DNA from: Cherax quadricarinatus
Lineage: Eukaryota > Arthropoda > Malacostraca > Decapoda > Parastacidae
Reading direction: 5' to 3'
Assembly: GCF_038502225.1 (NCBI RefSeq)
Contig: NC_091312.1
Coordinates: 31,343,683 to 31,407,682 of the forward strand
Length of the DNA stretch: 64,000 bases
The notes below the pieces were generated by a model. That model was not told the DNA's origin. It worked only from the letters and a program-made list of their open reading frames with translations, and ran no database searches. A program made the translations under genes and the position numbers. This document shows, piece after piece, positions 49,576 to 60,237 of the stretch. Numbering within the stretch: position 1 is the stretch's first letter; every line of letters starts with the position of its first letter.

Positions 49576-51295
49576 GGGAGCTCAACATGAGATTTAAGGA
49601 AGTATTTACAATAGAAACAGGAAGGGCTCTGAGAAGACAGCGAAGAGGGGAACACCAACAGGAAATACACCAACAGGAGCTGGATGACATACAAACAGTG
49701 GAGGACAAGGTGCAGAAGTTGCTAAGTGACCTCGATACCTCAAAGGCGAGGGGTCCAGACAACATCTCCCCGGGGGTCCTTAGAGAAAGAGCAGAAACAC
49801 TGTGTGTGCCACTAACTACAATCTTCAATACATCCCTTGAAACTGGGCAACTACCTGAGGTATAAAAGACGGCAAATGTAGTCCCCATTTTTTAGAAAAG
49901 AGACAGAAACGAGGCACTAAACTACAGACCAATGTCTCTGATGTGTGTAGTATGCAAAGTCATGGAGATGATTATCAGGAGGAGAGTGGTGGAGCACCTG
50001 GAACAGAACAAGTTTATAAACGACAGCCAGCACGAATTCATGGAAGGCAAATCCTGTGTCACAAACCTTCTAGAGTTTTATGACAAGGTAACAGAAGTAA
50101 GACATGAGAGAGAGGGGTGGGTTGATTGCATTTTCCTGGACTGCAGGAAGGCCTTCGACACAGTTCCTCATAAGAGATTAGTGCAGAAGCTGGAGGATCA
50201 GGCACGTATAACAGGAAGGGCACTGCACTGCATCAGAGACTACCTGACAGGGAGGCAACAAGGAGTCATGGTACGTAACGAGGTAACACAGTGGGCGCCT
50301 GTGACGAGCAGGGTCCCACAGGGCTCAGTCCTAGGACCAGTGCTATGTTTTATATATGTGAATGACATGATTGAAGGGATAGACTCTGAAGTGTCCCTGT
50401 TCGCAGATGATGTAAAGTTAATGAGAAGGATTAAATCGGATGAGGATGAGGCAGGACTACAAAGAGACCTGAACAGGCTGGACATGTGGTCCAGAAACTG
50501 GCTTCTCAAATTCAACCCTGCCAAATGCAAAGTCATGAAGATTGGGGAAGGGCAAAGAAGACCACACACAGAGTATAGGCTAGGTGGACAAAGGCTGCAA
50601 ATCTCACTCAAGGAGAAAGATCTTAGGGTGACCATAACACCGAGCACGTCTCCGGAGCCACACATCAACCAGATAACTGCTGCAGCATAGGGTCACCTGA
50701 CAAACCTGAGAATAGCGTTCCGATACCTTAGTAAGGAATCATTCAAGACACTGTACACTGTGTACGTCAGGCCCATACTGGAGTATGCAGCACCAGTTTG
50801 GCACCCACACCTGGTCAAGCACGTCAAGAAATTAAAGTACAAAGGTTTGCAACAAGGCTAGTTCCGGAGCTCAGGGGAATGTCCTACGAAGAAAGGTTGA
50901 GGGAAATTGGACTGACGACACTGGGGGCAGGAGGGTCAGGGGAGACATGATAACAACATACAAAATACTGTGTGGAATAGATAAGGTGGACAGAGACAGG
51001 ATGTTCCAGAGAGGGGACACAAAAACAAGGGGTCACAATTGGAAGCTGTAGACTCAGAAGAGGCACAGGGATGTTAGGAAGTACTTCTTCAGTCACAGAG
51101 TCGTCAGGAAGTGGAATAGCCCTGAAAGTGATGTAGTGGAGGCAGGAACCATAGATAGCTTTAAGACGAGGTAAAACAAAGCTCAGGGAGCAGAGAGAGA
51201 GAGGACATAGTACCGATCAGTGAAGAGGCGGGGCCAGGAGCTGAGTCTCGACCCCTGCAACCACAGTTAGGTGAGTACAATTAGGTGAGTACGCA
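49576..51295 (+). pseudogene. CR1/L2-like LINE copy B, RT region, broken
   Basis: Continuation of copy B after the nested copy C. It starts ELNMRFKEVFTIETGRAL and has motif A FLDCRKAFDTVPHK, motif B SRVPQGSVLGPVLC (Gly to Arg before VPQG relative to copy A) and motif C LFADDVKLM. In-frame stops occur at 49863 (TAA, after QLPEV) and 50688 (TAG, after QITAAA), and frameshifts follow. The 3' end has the gtgagtac repeats at about 51270-51295. It is closely related to copy A but not functional. Confidence 0.85.
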
Positions 51296-51299
51296 CAAA

Positions 51300-52160
51300 G
51301 TCACTGTGGATAACATACTTTGATATATCTTAAACATTTCTGAGTGAGTTGTCTCTAAATTCATTAATTTTATCGCACTCCAATACATAATGACGCAAGG
51401 TGTGACAATAGTCCATCTGGCAAAGTTTACATTTCGTTTGGTCTACATCTGGTGGTGGTGATTTAACCTGCCAAAGATACTTGTAACCCAGCCGGAGCCG
51501 GGCGGTAGTGACATCCAAGAGCCTGCTTATCTTGCTGGATGCACCATAGACATGTGGCTCCTCCTGCATGATGGAATGATGATAGATGGACTGACTGGTG
51601 TCACTCTCCCTGAGTCTTAAGTCAATAATATTCAGTTGAACTTCTTTTCATATTATTGTTCTCAAACTGCTAACTGACAAGCCAAGATTGTAATCTACTC
51701 CCTCTTTGAAAGAATACAGCTTAGCCAATTTATCAGTTCTATCATGCATCCGAAGACCAATGTGAGATGGAATCCACAGCATGTGCACTCTGACTCTACT
51801 GTCCACAATCTTACCATACCTGTGTCTGGTGTCTGACACAAGCATGCCACAATTTATACTTAATGAGTTGAGAGCATTTATGGATGACAGAGAATGAGTT
51901 ACAGTTAAAGTGTCAATCTTAGATACATGGGCGCATTTGAGTGCAAGGAGTATGGCAAACAGTTGTCTGAAGGGTAGAGGCCCAGTTATTGATGCGTGCT
52001 CCAATTTCTTTAAGAGAACCATCACTCTGTACGACAACAGCAACACTACCAGCTGCACCAGCGGATTGGTGAACAGAACCATCAACGTAAATAATTTGTG
52101 AGAGAGTGTGTGACTAAGTTATCAATACAGCTTAAGGCATCCTGTTTGGCTTCAAGGCGA
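51300..52160 (-). pseudogene. RNase H domain fragment of an I-group LINE
   Basis: On the minus strand, IIYVDGSVHQSAGAA (first catalytic Asp, codon 52081-52083) leads by frameshift into LFAILLALKCAHVSKIDTL, SSINALNSLSI and MLWIPSHIGLRMHDRTDKLA. A C-terminal segment follows with CKLCQMDYCHTLRHYVLEC, a CCHC-like motif seen after RNase H in such LINEs. RNase H removes element RNA from the hybrid. The expected Glu before LFAI is Gln (codon 51963-51965), and the expected Asp in TVTDS is His (51894-51896), so the copy looks inactive. Clade assignment is inference: RNase H occurs mainly in I-group and related LINEs. Confidence 0.7.
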
Positions 52161-52164
52161 AGAA

Positions 52165-52392
52165 CCCGCTTGCTATGCAGACCATTTCGTGCAACTTAGG
52201 TGAATTTTGTCCCAGGATGCAACCCACATCAGTCGACTAACGCCCAGGTACCCATTTTACTGAGGGATGAACAGCAGCTGCAGGTGTCTTATGGAAACAC
52301 GTCCTAATGTTTTTCAGCCGTACCAGGAGATCGATCCCGGACCTCATTGTGTGAGCTGAGTGCACTAGCGATAGAACTATGGGACACTAGCG
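52165..52392 (-). mobile_element. tRNA-derived SINE
   Basis: On the minus strand it starts with a tRNA-like head (tagttctatcgctagtgcac near the A box and ccgggatcgatctcctgg at the B box). It is followed by a tRNA-unrelated body containing gggtacctgggcgttagtcg and gcatcctgggacaaaattca. This layout is that of a polymerase III SINE. The family name is unknown to me. Confidence 0.6.
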
Positions 52393-52462
52393 AATCTCAA
52401 AAAGTATCCCGGGCCCTTTATAATGAGGAACATATGCCCAACTTTCAGTATGAAGCTCCAGT

Positions 52463-52766
52463 ATGGAAACCGCACATGAAATAGGAGCATGTTCAGGCTT
52501 CTATTTCTATTATAACCCTAGCACCTACCAGCGTAATAATGCTGAACTTAGCCCTACAAAATGCGAAAAGGACTTGGGGGTTATGGTAAACAGCAACCTT
52601 AAACCAAGACAGCAATGCCTAAGCGTACGCAATAAGGCAAATAGATTACTGGGATTTATAACAAGAAGTGTAAGCAATAGAAGTCCAGCGGTTATACTAC
52701 AGCTTTACACATTAGTAAAACCTCACCTTGATTACGCAGCTTAGTTCTGGTCTCCATATTATAGAA
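52463..52766 (+). pseudogene. RT thumb fragment of another CR1-like LINE
   Basis: A 93-codon frame with CEKDLGVMVNSNLKPRQQC, NKANRLLGFITRSV and ILQLYTLVKPHLDYAA. This is the segment just after RT motif C in CR1-like elements. The next codon is TAG where Gln is expected, followed by FWSPYYR. It is distinct from copies A-C. Only about 300 bp survive. Confidence 0.7.
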
Positions 52767-52789
52767 TAATAATATCTTTATTTACTAGA

Positions 52790-53765
52790 GTGGAACCACA
52801 GTCGATGGCCTCCACTAAAAACCAACAGATACAGATACTAATGCCGGAAAAAAAAATCCCCCCCAGTACCAACAATACCACCAGTCCGATGACATTCTTC
52901 TTTGCAAATATACAGGGTCTAAAGCCAGCAACAAACAACAAAATACCTTTCATCCGTGGACTGCTTGCAGAGGCAAAGGCAATGTTCGCGGCTTTCACTG
53001 AGACCCACATAAAGGATCACTTGGACAACGAAATATGGATCCCAGGTTACAACCTATACAGATGTGACAAAGTGAACAGGCAAAAGGGGGGGAGGGGTTG
53101 GCCTGTACATTGCAGAGTCACTTGTTTGCACAGAACTGCTTAATGCCTCAAATGATGTAGTGGAAGTTTTAGCAGTAAAGATCGAGAACCAAAACCTAGT
53201 CATTGTGGTAGTCTACAAGCCTCCGGATACAACATCCCAGCAATTCCAGGAACAGCTGTTAAAAATTGACCACTGTCTGGAAAATCTTCCAGCTCCTGCA
53301 CCCAACATCTTGCTCCTGGGGGATTTCAACTTAAGGCACCTAAAATGGAGGAATATAGCAAATAATATTGTTGCAGTAATAACACCAGGAGGAAGCTCTG
53401 ATGAAAACTCACACTCACACGAGCTTCTAAATCTCTGCACAAAATTCAATTTAAACCAGCAAATAATAGAGCCTACTAGACTGGAGAATACACTAGACCT
53501 CATCTTCACTAACAATGATGATCTGATAAGAAATGTCACCATATCAAAAACAATATACTCAGATCACAACAAAATTGAGGTTCAGACATGTATGTGCGGA
53601 GCCTCAGACCGACATAATGAGATTAGTCACGAGGGAGCATTCACCAAATTCAACTTCAATAACAAAAACATTAAAGTGGGACCAAGTAAACCAAGTCCTA
53701 ACCGATATAAGCTGGGAAGACAGACTAAGCAACCCAGACCCCAACTTATGCCTAGAACAGATTAA
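52790..53765 (+). pseudogene. Endonuclease domain of LINE family D, frameshifted
   Basis: Two frames together encode an exonuclease-endonuclease-phosphatase domain. The first (52790-53143) has FFFANIQGLKP and FTETHI (Glu codon 53000). A frameshift in the G run near 53084-53094 leads to the second frame (53160-53765), which has NILLLGDFNLRHLKW (GDFN at 53319-53330) and IYSDHNKIEV (SDH at 53559-53567). Catalytic residues are all present, unlike the fragment at 46 kb. A second frameshift near 53660 moves to the linker frame. Confidence 0.8.
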
Positions 53766-54792
53766 CTTGGTGGCACTCGATGTATGCACAAGGCTTATTC
53801 CTCTAAGTAAAAGGAGGAGTAGATGTAAAATAGAAAGAGACAGGCGCCCCCTTTACAGGCGATGGAAAAGAATAACAGAGCGGCTAAAAGAGGTCAATAT
53901 ATCTGAAATGCATAGGGAGACACTGGTCAGAGAAATAGCAAGCATCGAACTTAACCTAAAGGAATCTTATAGGAGTCAGGAATCGCGGGAAGAGCTAAAA
54001 GCCATAAATGAAATCGAAAGGAACCCAAAGTATTTCTTCTCCTATGCCAAATCAAAGTCGAGAACAAAGTCCAGTATTGGGCCCCTACTTAAACAAGATG
54101 GGTCCTACACAGATGACAGCAAGGATATGAGTGAGCTATTCAAGTCCCAATATGACTCAGTTTTTAGCAAGCCGCTAACCAGACTGAGAGTCGAAGATCA
54201 AAATTAATTTTTTATGAGAGAGCCACAGAATTTGGTTAACACAAGCCTATCCGATGTTATCCTGACGCCAAATGACTTCGAACAGGCGATAAATGACATG
54301 CCCATGCACTCTGCCCCAGGGCCAGACTCATGGAACTCCTTGTTCATCAAGAACTGCAAGAAACCCCTATCACGAGCCTTTACCATCCTATGGAGAGGGA
54401 GCATGGACACGGGGGTCGTCCCACAGTTACTAAAAGCAACAGACATAGCCCCACTCCACAAAGGGGGCAGTAAAGCAACAGCAAAGAACTACAGACCGAT
54501 AGCACTAACATCCCATATCATAAAAATCTTTGAAAGGGTCCTAAGAAGCAAGATCACCACCCATCTAGAAACATATCAGTTACACAACCCAGGGCAACAT
54601 GGGTTTAGAACAGGTCGCTCCTGTCTGTCTCAACTATTGGATCACTACGACAAGGTCCTAGATGCGCTAGAAGACAAAAAGAATGCAGATGTAATATATA
54701 CAGACTTTGCAAAAGCCTTCGACAAGTGTGACCATGGCGTAATAGCGCACAAAATGCGTGCTAAAGGAATAACAGGAAAAGTCGGTCGATAG
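53660..54792 (+). pseudogene. Linker and N-terminal RT half of LINE family D
   Basis: The linker (WKRITERLKEVNISEMHR, FSYAKSKSRTKSS) ends at a stop at 54205. The RT frame runs from 54214 with MHSAPGPDSWNSLFIKNC, IAPLHKGGSKATAKNYRPI, HGFRTGRSCLSQLLDHYD and motif A IYTDFAKAFDKCDHG (Asp codon 54703). A TAG at 54790 follows KVGR, where Trp is likely in an intact copy. The element continues in the same frame with IYNFLTNRTQRVAVN. Confidence 0.8.
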
Positions 54793-55900
54793 ATCTATAA
54801 TTTCCTCACTAACAGAACACAGAGAGTAGCCGTCAACAGAGTAAAGTCCGAGGCAGCTACAACGAAAAGCTCTGTTCCACAAGGCACAGTACTCGCTCCC
54901 ATCTTGTTCCTCATCCTCATATCTGACATAGACAAGGATGTCAGCCACAGCACTGTGTCTTCCTTTGCATGACACCCGAATCTGCATGACAGTGTCTTCC
55001 ATTGCAGACACTGCAAGGCTCCAGGCGGACATCAACCAAATCTTTCAGTGGGCTGCAGAAAACAATATGAAGTTCAACGATGAGAAATTTCAATTACTCA
55101 GATATGGTAAACACGAGGAAATTAAATCTTCATCAGAGTGCAAAACAAATTCTGGCCACAAAATAGAGCGAAACATCAACGTCAAAGACCTGGGAGTGAT
55201 CATGTCGGAGGATCTCACCTTCAAGGACCATAACATTGTATCAATCGCATCTGCTAGAAAAATGACAGGATGGATAATGAGAACCTTCAAAACTAGGGAT
55301 GCCAAGCCCATGATGACACTCTTCAGGTCACTTGTTCTATCTAGGCTGGAATATTGCTGCACACTAACAGCACCTTTCAAGGCAGGTGAAATTGCTAACC
55401 TAGAAAATGTACAGAGAACCTTCACGGCGCGCATAACGGAGATAAAACACCTCAATTACTGGGAGCGCTTGAGGTTCCTAAACCTGTATTCCCTGGAACG
55501 CAGGAGGGAGAGATACATGATTATATACACCTGGAAAATCCTAGAGGGACTAGTACCGAACTTGCACACGAAAATCACTCACATCGAAAGCAAAAGACTT
55601 GGCAGACGATGCAACATCCCCCCAATGAAAAGCAGGGGTGTCACTAGCACGTTAAGAGACCATACAATAAGTGTCAGGGGCCCGAGGGTGTTCAACTGCC
55701 TCCCTGCATACATAAGGGGGATTACCAACAGACCCCTGGCAGTCTTCAAGCTGGCACTGGACAAGCACCTAAAGTCGGTTCCTGACCAGCCGGGTTGTGG
55801 CTCGTACGTTGGTTTGCGTGCAGCCAGCAGTAACAGCCTGGTTGATCAGGCTCTGATCCACCAGGAGGCCTGGTCACAGACCGGGCCGCGGGGGCGTTGA
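54793..55900 (+). pseudogene. C-terminal RT half of LINE family D, catalytic motif C deleted
   Basis: Motif B reads SSVPQGTVLAPILFLILI. At 54964-54973 the sequence is tttgcatgac, where a FADDT motif would need two more bases. The 2-bp loss removes one catalytic Asp and shifts the frame. From there a 3' frame runs unbroken to 55900 with LQADINQIFQWAAENN, VKDLGVIMSEDLTF, LEYCCTLTAPFKAGEI and a C-terminal IHQEAWSQTGPRGR. A 5'-truncated copy of this same end lies at 61711-62304. Confidence 0.85.
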
Positions 55901-55945
55901 CCCCCGGAACTCTCTCCAGGTAAACTCCAGGTAAACTACAAGTAG
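55901..55945 (+). mobile_element. 3' end of LINE family D
   Basis: Directly after the stop come cccccggaactctctccagg and two or more copies of ccaggtaaact. This short repeat is the 3' terminus and is also present at 62280-62304. Confidence 0.75.
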
Positions 55946-55959
55946 GAGATAAATGGTAT

Positions 55960-57446
55960 AAAATACCGACAAAATGGAAAAATAAACACATAAGCAGTAT
56001 AATGTGATCCTTTATTGACAACTTTTCGCCCACATAGCGGGCTTGGTCAAGTTACGAACAGATCTACCTGGGTGAAAGGTACATGAGTATTTATAGGATG
56101 GAGTCAGGTGGAGAATGCTGAGTAGGATGGAACTGATATGGACTTCCAAGGGACTGGCTGGTGTGTATGTACTTATGTGGGATAATGATGAAGAGGTTTC
56201 TTGGCAAGGGGTTCAGCTATGTTAAAGAAGCCATTGTTTTGCTTGAAGTTGTTGGATATACAGATAAATGATGATTCTTGGATTCTGCGGTATTGAGTGT
56301 TTTCTTCTCTGGCGATAAGTCGATAAGTCTTGCGCTTCTGTAGTTGATTAAATGGCATTCCTTAAATCGTCCGATCTGCCTGCGTACTGGTGTTCTGAAA
56401 TACGTGTTTGGAGGTCTCTGGATGTTTTGCCCACGTATAATTTGCTGCAGTCATTACAAGGGGTTATGTATACCCCTGCACAGGATTGAACCTTGTCCTG
56501 TCTATTACTGGTAATGTCCTTGATGGTGGTGGATGTGGAGGTAGATACTTGGAATGAGGTACTGGAAAAGATGTTGGAAACGTGTTTAGCAATGGAGTTG
56601 GTGGGGAGGACTATGTATCTCCTCTCGGCAGTGTCTTCTCTGGGTATATTACAGATGTTATATGCCCTGCGTCTGCAGTCTCTAATGAAGTGACGAGGAT
56701 AGTGAAGTTTAGAAAATACTTGTTCAATTAGCGGGCATTCTTCCTCAAGTAACTCATTGCTGCAGATTCTGAGTGCGCGCAGGAAAAAGCCTATAATTAC
56801 ACCACGTTGAGTTTTGTTGTCGTGGTGAGAGTAGAAGTGGAGAAGATCGTGTTGGTTGGTAGGTTTTCGATAGACTTTAAAACGAAGTTCATGGTGAGCT
56901 TTGCAGAGAACATCAAGGGAAGGATGAGTGTTGTCGACTTCTTCTAGAGTAAACTGGATTGAGGGGTCGACCTGATTGAGCTTGTATTGGAGAGCTTGAA
57001 TGCTGAAGCGTCTGGGAGTTATTTATTTATTTATTTATTATTAATTTAGACATGATACATAGATGATGAGAATGTCGTCAACATAATGGAGCCAGGTGAC
57101 AAAAGAGGGAATAAGGGAGGAAAATCGTTCGGCTTCTAGATGTTCCATGTATAGGTTCACCAGGACGGCACTAAGTAGCGAACCTATGGGTGGTCCGAAA
57201 GTCTGCTGAAAGAGGTGATTTTCAAAAGAGAAACACGCAAAGCCAACACATAGTTCAACAAGGTCGATGAAATCGCTGGCTGGAATAGGAAGGTCAAGTG
57301 AATCGTCAGTTTTCCTGCGCAAGAAATCGATGGCTTGTGTAGTAGGTACTTTGGTGAATAGGGATGTTACGTCAAGGCTAGAGAGTTTCTTGGTCCTGAT
57401 GTTGTTGTTGCGAATGCGATTGAGAAGATCACCCGAGTGTTTGAGA
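55960..57446 (-). pseudogene. Penelope-like element 1: RT core, GIY-YIG endonuclease and 3' end
   Basis: On the minus strand the frame reads SLDVTSLFTKVPTTQAIDFL, then FENHLFQQTFGPPIGSLL, VNLYMEHLEAE and LHYVDDILII, the PLE RT signature with YVDD. After a TTTA repeat (57020-57048) that breaks the frame come FKVYRKPTNQHDLLHFYSHH and LRALRICSNELLEEECPL. Then comes GVYITPCNDCSKLYVGKTSR, a GIY-YIG nuclease with the paired Cys found in PLEs. A frameshift near 56350 follows, and the frame ends near 56158. The 3' end at 55960-56060 carries the hairpin-GAAAAGTTGTC motif and tttgtcggtatt. PLEs use a telomerase-related RT and the GIY-YIG nuclease to nick targets. This copy is inactive. Confidence 0.8.
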
Positions 57447-57503
57447 TGTACTCACCTAATTGTGGTTACAGGGGTCGAGACTCAGCTTCTGGCCCTGGCC
57501 CCT
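57447..57503 (-). mobile_element. CR1/L2-like LINE 3'-tail fragment inside PLE 1
   Basis: gtactcacctaattgtggtt followed by acaggggtcgagactcag is the reverse complement of the CR1/L2-like 3' end seen at 45880-45930. It lies exactly where the PLE coding order breaks. Confidence 0.75.
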
Positions 57504-58030
57504 TGCACTGAGTCTCTCAGAAGAAATGTTTTGGTAAGGTTGTCCACTTTGGTTTGTTGTGAAAGGTTTGTATATATCTTGGTCTTTAAGAAGATTAAGC
57601 ATTTTGTTCCTGTAATCGTCAATGTTCAAGATTACGACACAACCTCCTTTATCAGCGGTGGTAACCCTGATGGTCGTATCTTCTGCTAAAGCTTCAAGTG
57701 CAATGATGTAACGTCGAGGTATGACTGGGGAGCTGTGTGTTGCGATGGCCGCTGAGATGTGCTGGACTGATTGTGCCCAAGAGCTTAGAGAGGTGTTTAG
57801 CGAGAATCCCTGAGAGTTGGTGGGGAGCACTGCCTATTCCCGAGGATATGGGCCTCAATGGGATACCTGGCTTGTGCGTTTTAGGCAGGCCGTACATTCT
57901 GGCAGGTCTGGGGTTGCTGGGAATGGAGTGCAGAAGTTTCTTCCCTTGCACTGGGTCCCTCAGAATGCGGTGAGTCCTGTGAAGAAATGTTTTGGTAAGG
58001 TTGTCCACTTTGGTTTGCTGTGAGAGGTTT
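57504..58030 (-). pseudogene. Penelope-like element 1: N-terminal RT parts in scrambled order
   Basis: Minus-strand reading first gives DNLTKTFLHRTHRILRDPVQ and MYGLPKTHKPGIPLRPISSG to LLGTISPAHLS (58008-57700). Then it gives TIRVTTADKGGCVVILNIDD and MLNLLKDQDIYKPFTTN (57665-57550), and then a second partial copy of the DNLTKTF segment. In PLEs the ADKGG block normally precedes PKTHKPG, so the order is reversed here. The DNLTKTF sequence appears at both 57504-57560 and 57950-58025, which suggests a tandem duplication followed by loss. Confidence 0.7.
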
Positions 58031-58031
58031 A

Positions 58032-58322
58032 ACGTTGATCCAAGGCAGCCAGCTTACAGCTTTTCATTTCATCCCCTGCATACATTGACCAACTACAGAT
58101 TTTAACAATGCAAAGAATTAGCAAGAGCAGGCGAAATATGCACCTTGTTCCAAGGTTCGTAGGTTCGAGTCTTCTTCGGCCAGAGATCAGTGTTTGTGTA
58201 TATTTCGCCTGCTCTTGCGAATTCCTTGCATTGTTAAATTCTCTAGTTGGTCGACGCATGCAGGGGATGAGACGAAAAGCTGTAAGCCTTCTCCCTGAAA
58301 GCTGGCTGCCTTGGATCAACGT
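58032..58322. repeat. Imperfect 290-bp inverted repeat around a SINE-like centre
   Basis: The left arm starts cgttgatccaaggcagccag (58032). The right arm ends ctggctgccttggatcaacg (58322). Arms of roughly 110-125 bp match with scattered differences and indels. The centre holds ttgttccaaggttcgtaggt and ggttcgagtcttcttcggcc, a B-box-like tRNA T-arm sequence, repeated in the SINE at 58340-58437. Confidence 0.8.
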
Positions 58323-58339
58323 CTAGCGTGAGCTGGGCT

Positions 58340-58791
<452 letters not shown>

Positions 58792-59592
58792 TTATTTGTC
58801 CAATGTATTATTAAATTCTTCCCAAATTCTATTAATTATAAATGAATCTAATTTATATAAACCAAAGGAAATATTCATATTATTGTCAAAACTGCTTTTT
58901 ATGAAACAAGATTCAATTATATTCCTGTCGACCATGGACTTGCTTGATACTACTTTCTTAACTTTTTGAAAATCAATTGGATGGTTAAAATCTCTTACAT
59001 GAATAAATAAAGTATTCGAATCTTGTCCAGTTCTAATGCTATATTTATGTTGTTTTAATCTTAGTTCGAGATTTTTACCAGTTTGACCGTAATAAACTTT
59101 ATCGCAAATTTTACAAGGAATCTTATAGACACATCCATCAGTATTTTGAGGGGAATTCTTTATCAAAAGTTTTTTTACTGTATCAAGATTTTTTAATACA
59201 ACTTTAATATTAAAAGTCTTAAGAAGAGAAGGCATATCAACCAAGTTTTCATGGTAAGGGAGAACCAACATATTTTTAGTTGAATAAGGCTGGTTGTCCC
59301 TTTTTGGATTGTAAAAAGTATTTTTAGCAACTTTAAAAGATTTATTAATTACATTTCTTGTGTATTTCAAATCATTACCTATTTCATAAATTTTGGATAT
59401 TTCCTCATCTATGAACTCTGGACTACAAATTCGTAAAGCTCTCAAAAACATTGATGAGAAAACAGACAGTTTAACTCTATCTTGATGGGAAGAATAATAG
59501 TGGACATAGGAACAGTTATTTGTAGGTTTTCTGTAAATTTTAAATTTGAATTCATTATTATCCTTAATAATTAAAACATCTAGAAAAGGCAA
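58792..59592 (-). CDS. Penelope-like element 2, C-terminal region with GIY-YIG nuclease, 5' truncated
   Basis: An unbroken 266-codon minus-strand frame. It opens with MPFLDVLIIKDNNEFKFKIY and FLRALRICSPEFIDEEI, the region after the PLE RT palm. Then come GCVYKIPCKICDKVYYGQTG and LELRLKQHKYSIRTG, a GIY-YIG endonuclease with the CxxC pair and catalytic Arg region, then IIESCFIKSSF with the Glu of the nuclease core. The RT catalytic part is absent. The ATG is probably not a real start: similar coding sequence continues to about 59650. The AT-rich composition differs from the GC-richer CR1-like copies nearby. Confidence 0.8.
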   Translation of the reverse strand: MPFLDVLIIKDNNEFKFKIYRKPTNNCSYVHYYSSHQDRVKLSVFSSMFLRALRICSPEFIDEEISKIYEIGNDLKYTRNVINKSFKVAKNTFYNPKRDNQPYSTKNMLVLPYHENLVDMPSLLKTFNIKVVLKNLDTVKKLLIKNSPQNTDGCVYKIPCKICDKVYYGQTGKNLELRLKQHKYSIRTGQDSNTLFIHVRDFNHPIDFQKVKKVVSSKSMVDRNIIESCFIKSSFDNNMNISFGLYKLDSFIINRIWEEFNNTLDK

Positions 59593-59650
59593 TGAGTTAT
59601 TTTCTTCAAATTCAACAGTAAAATTTATAGAATGGGCTAAGCTATTTGTA

Positions 59651-60237
59651 GTCCAGAGTTCATAGAGGAGGAAATATCCAAAATTTATGAAATAGGTAAT
59701 GATTTGAAATACCCAAGAAATGTAATTGATAAATCTTTTAAAGTTGCTAGAAATACTTTTTACAATCCAAAAAGGGACAACCAGCCTTATTCAACTAAAA
59801 ATATGTTGGTTCTCCCTTACCATGAAAACTTGGTTGATATGCCTTCTCTTCTTAAGACTTTTAATATTAAAGTTGTATTCAAAAATCTTGATACAGTAAA
59901 AAAACTTTTGATAAAGAATTCCCCCCAAAATGCTGATGGATGTGTCTATAAGATTCCTTGTAAAATTTGCGATAAAGTTTATTACGGTCAAACTGGTAAA
60001 AATCTCGAACTAAGATTAAAACAACATAAATATAGCATTAGAACTGGACAAGATTCCAATGCTCTATTTATTCATGTAAGAGATTTTAACCATCCAATTG
60101 ATTTTCAAAAAGTTGAGAAAGTAGTATCAAGCAAGTCCATGGTCGACAGGAATATAATTGAATCTTGTTTCATAAAAAGCAGTTTTGACAAAAATATGAA
60201 TGTTTCCTTTGGTTTATATAAATTAGATCCATTTATT
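59651..60237 (+). pseudogene. Inverted second copy of Penelope-like element 2 C-terminus
   Basis: The plus strand begins within the PEFIEEEISKIYEIGNDLKY segment and continues RNVIDKSFKVARNTFYNPKR, GCVYKIPCKICDKVYYGQTG to FGLYKLDPFI. It is nearly identical to the minus-strand copy, with a few changes (for example KYTRNV against KYPRNV, VLKNLD against VFKNLD). The last residues (RIWEEFNNTLDK in the other copy) are cut off at 60237, where a LINE 3' end joins. The two copies are head to head with a spacer of about 215 bp that belongs to the minus copy. Confidence 0.85.

Noticed and set aside
56493..58023. Plus-strand ORFs in the PLE 1 region
   Set aside because: The minus strand carries the PLE RT and GIY-YIG motifs; the plus frames have none.
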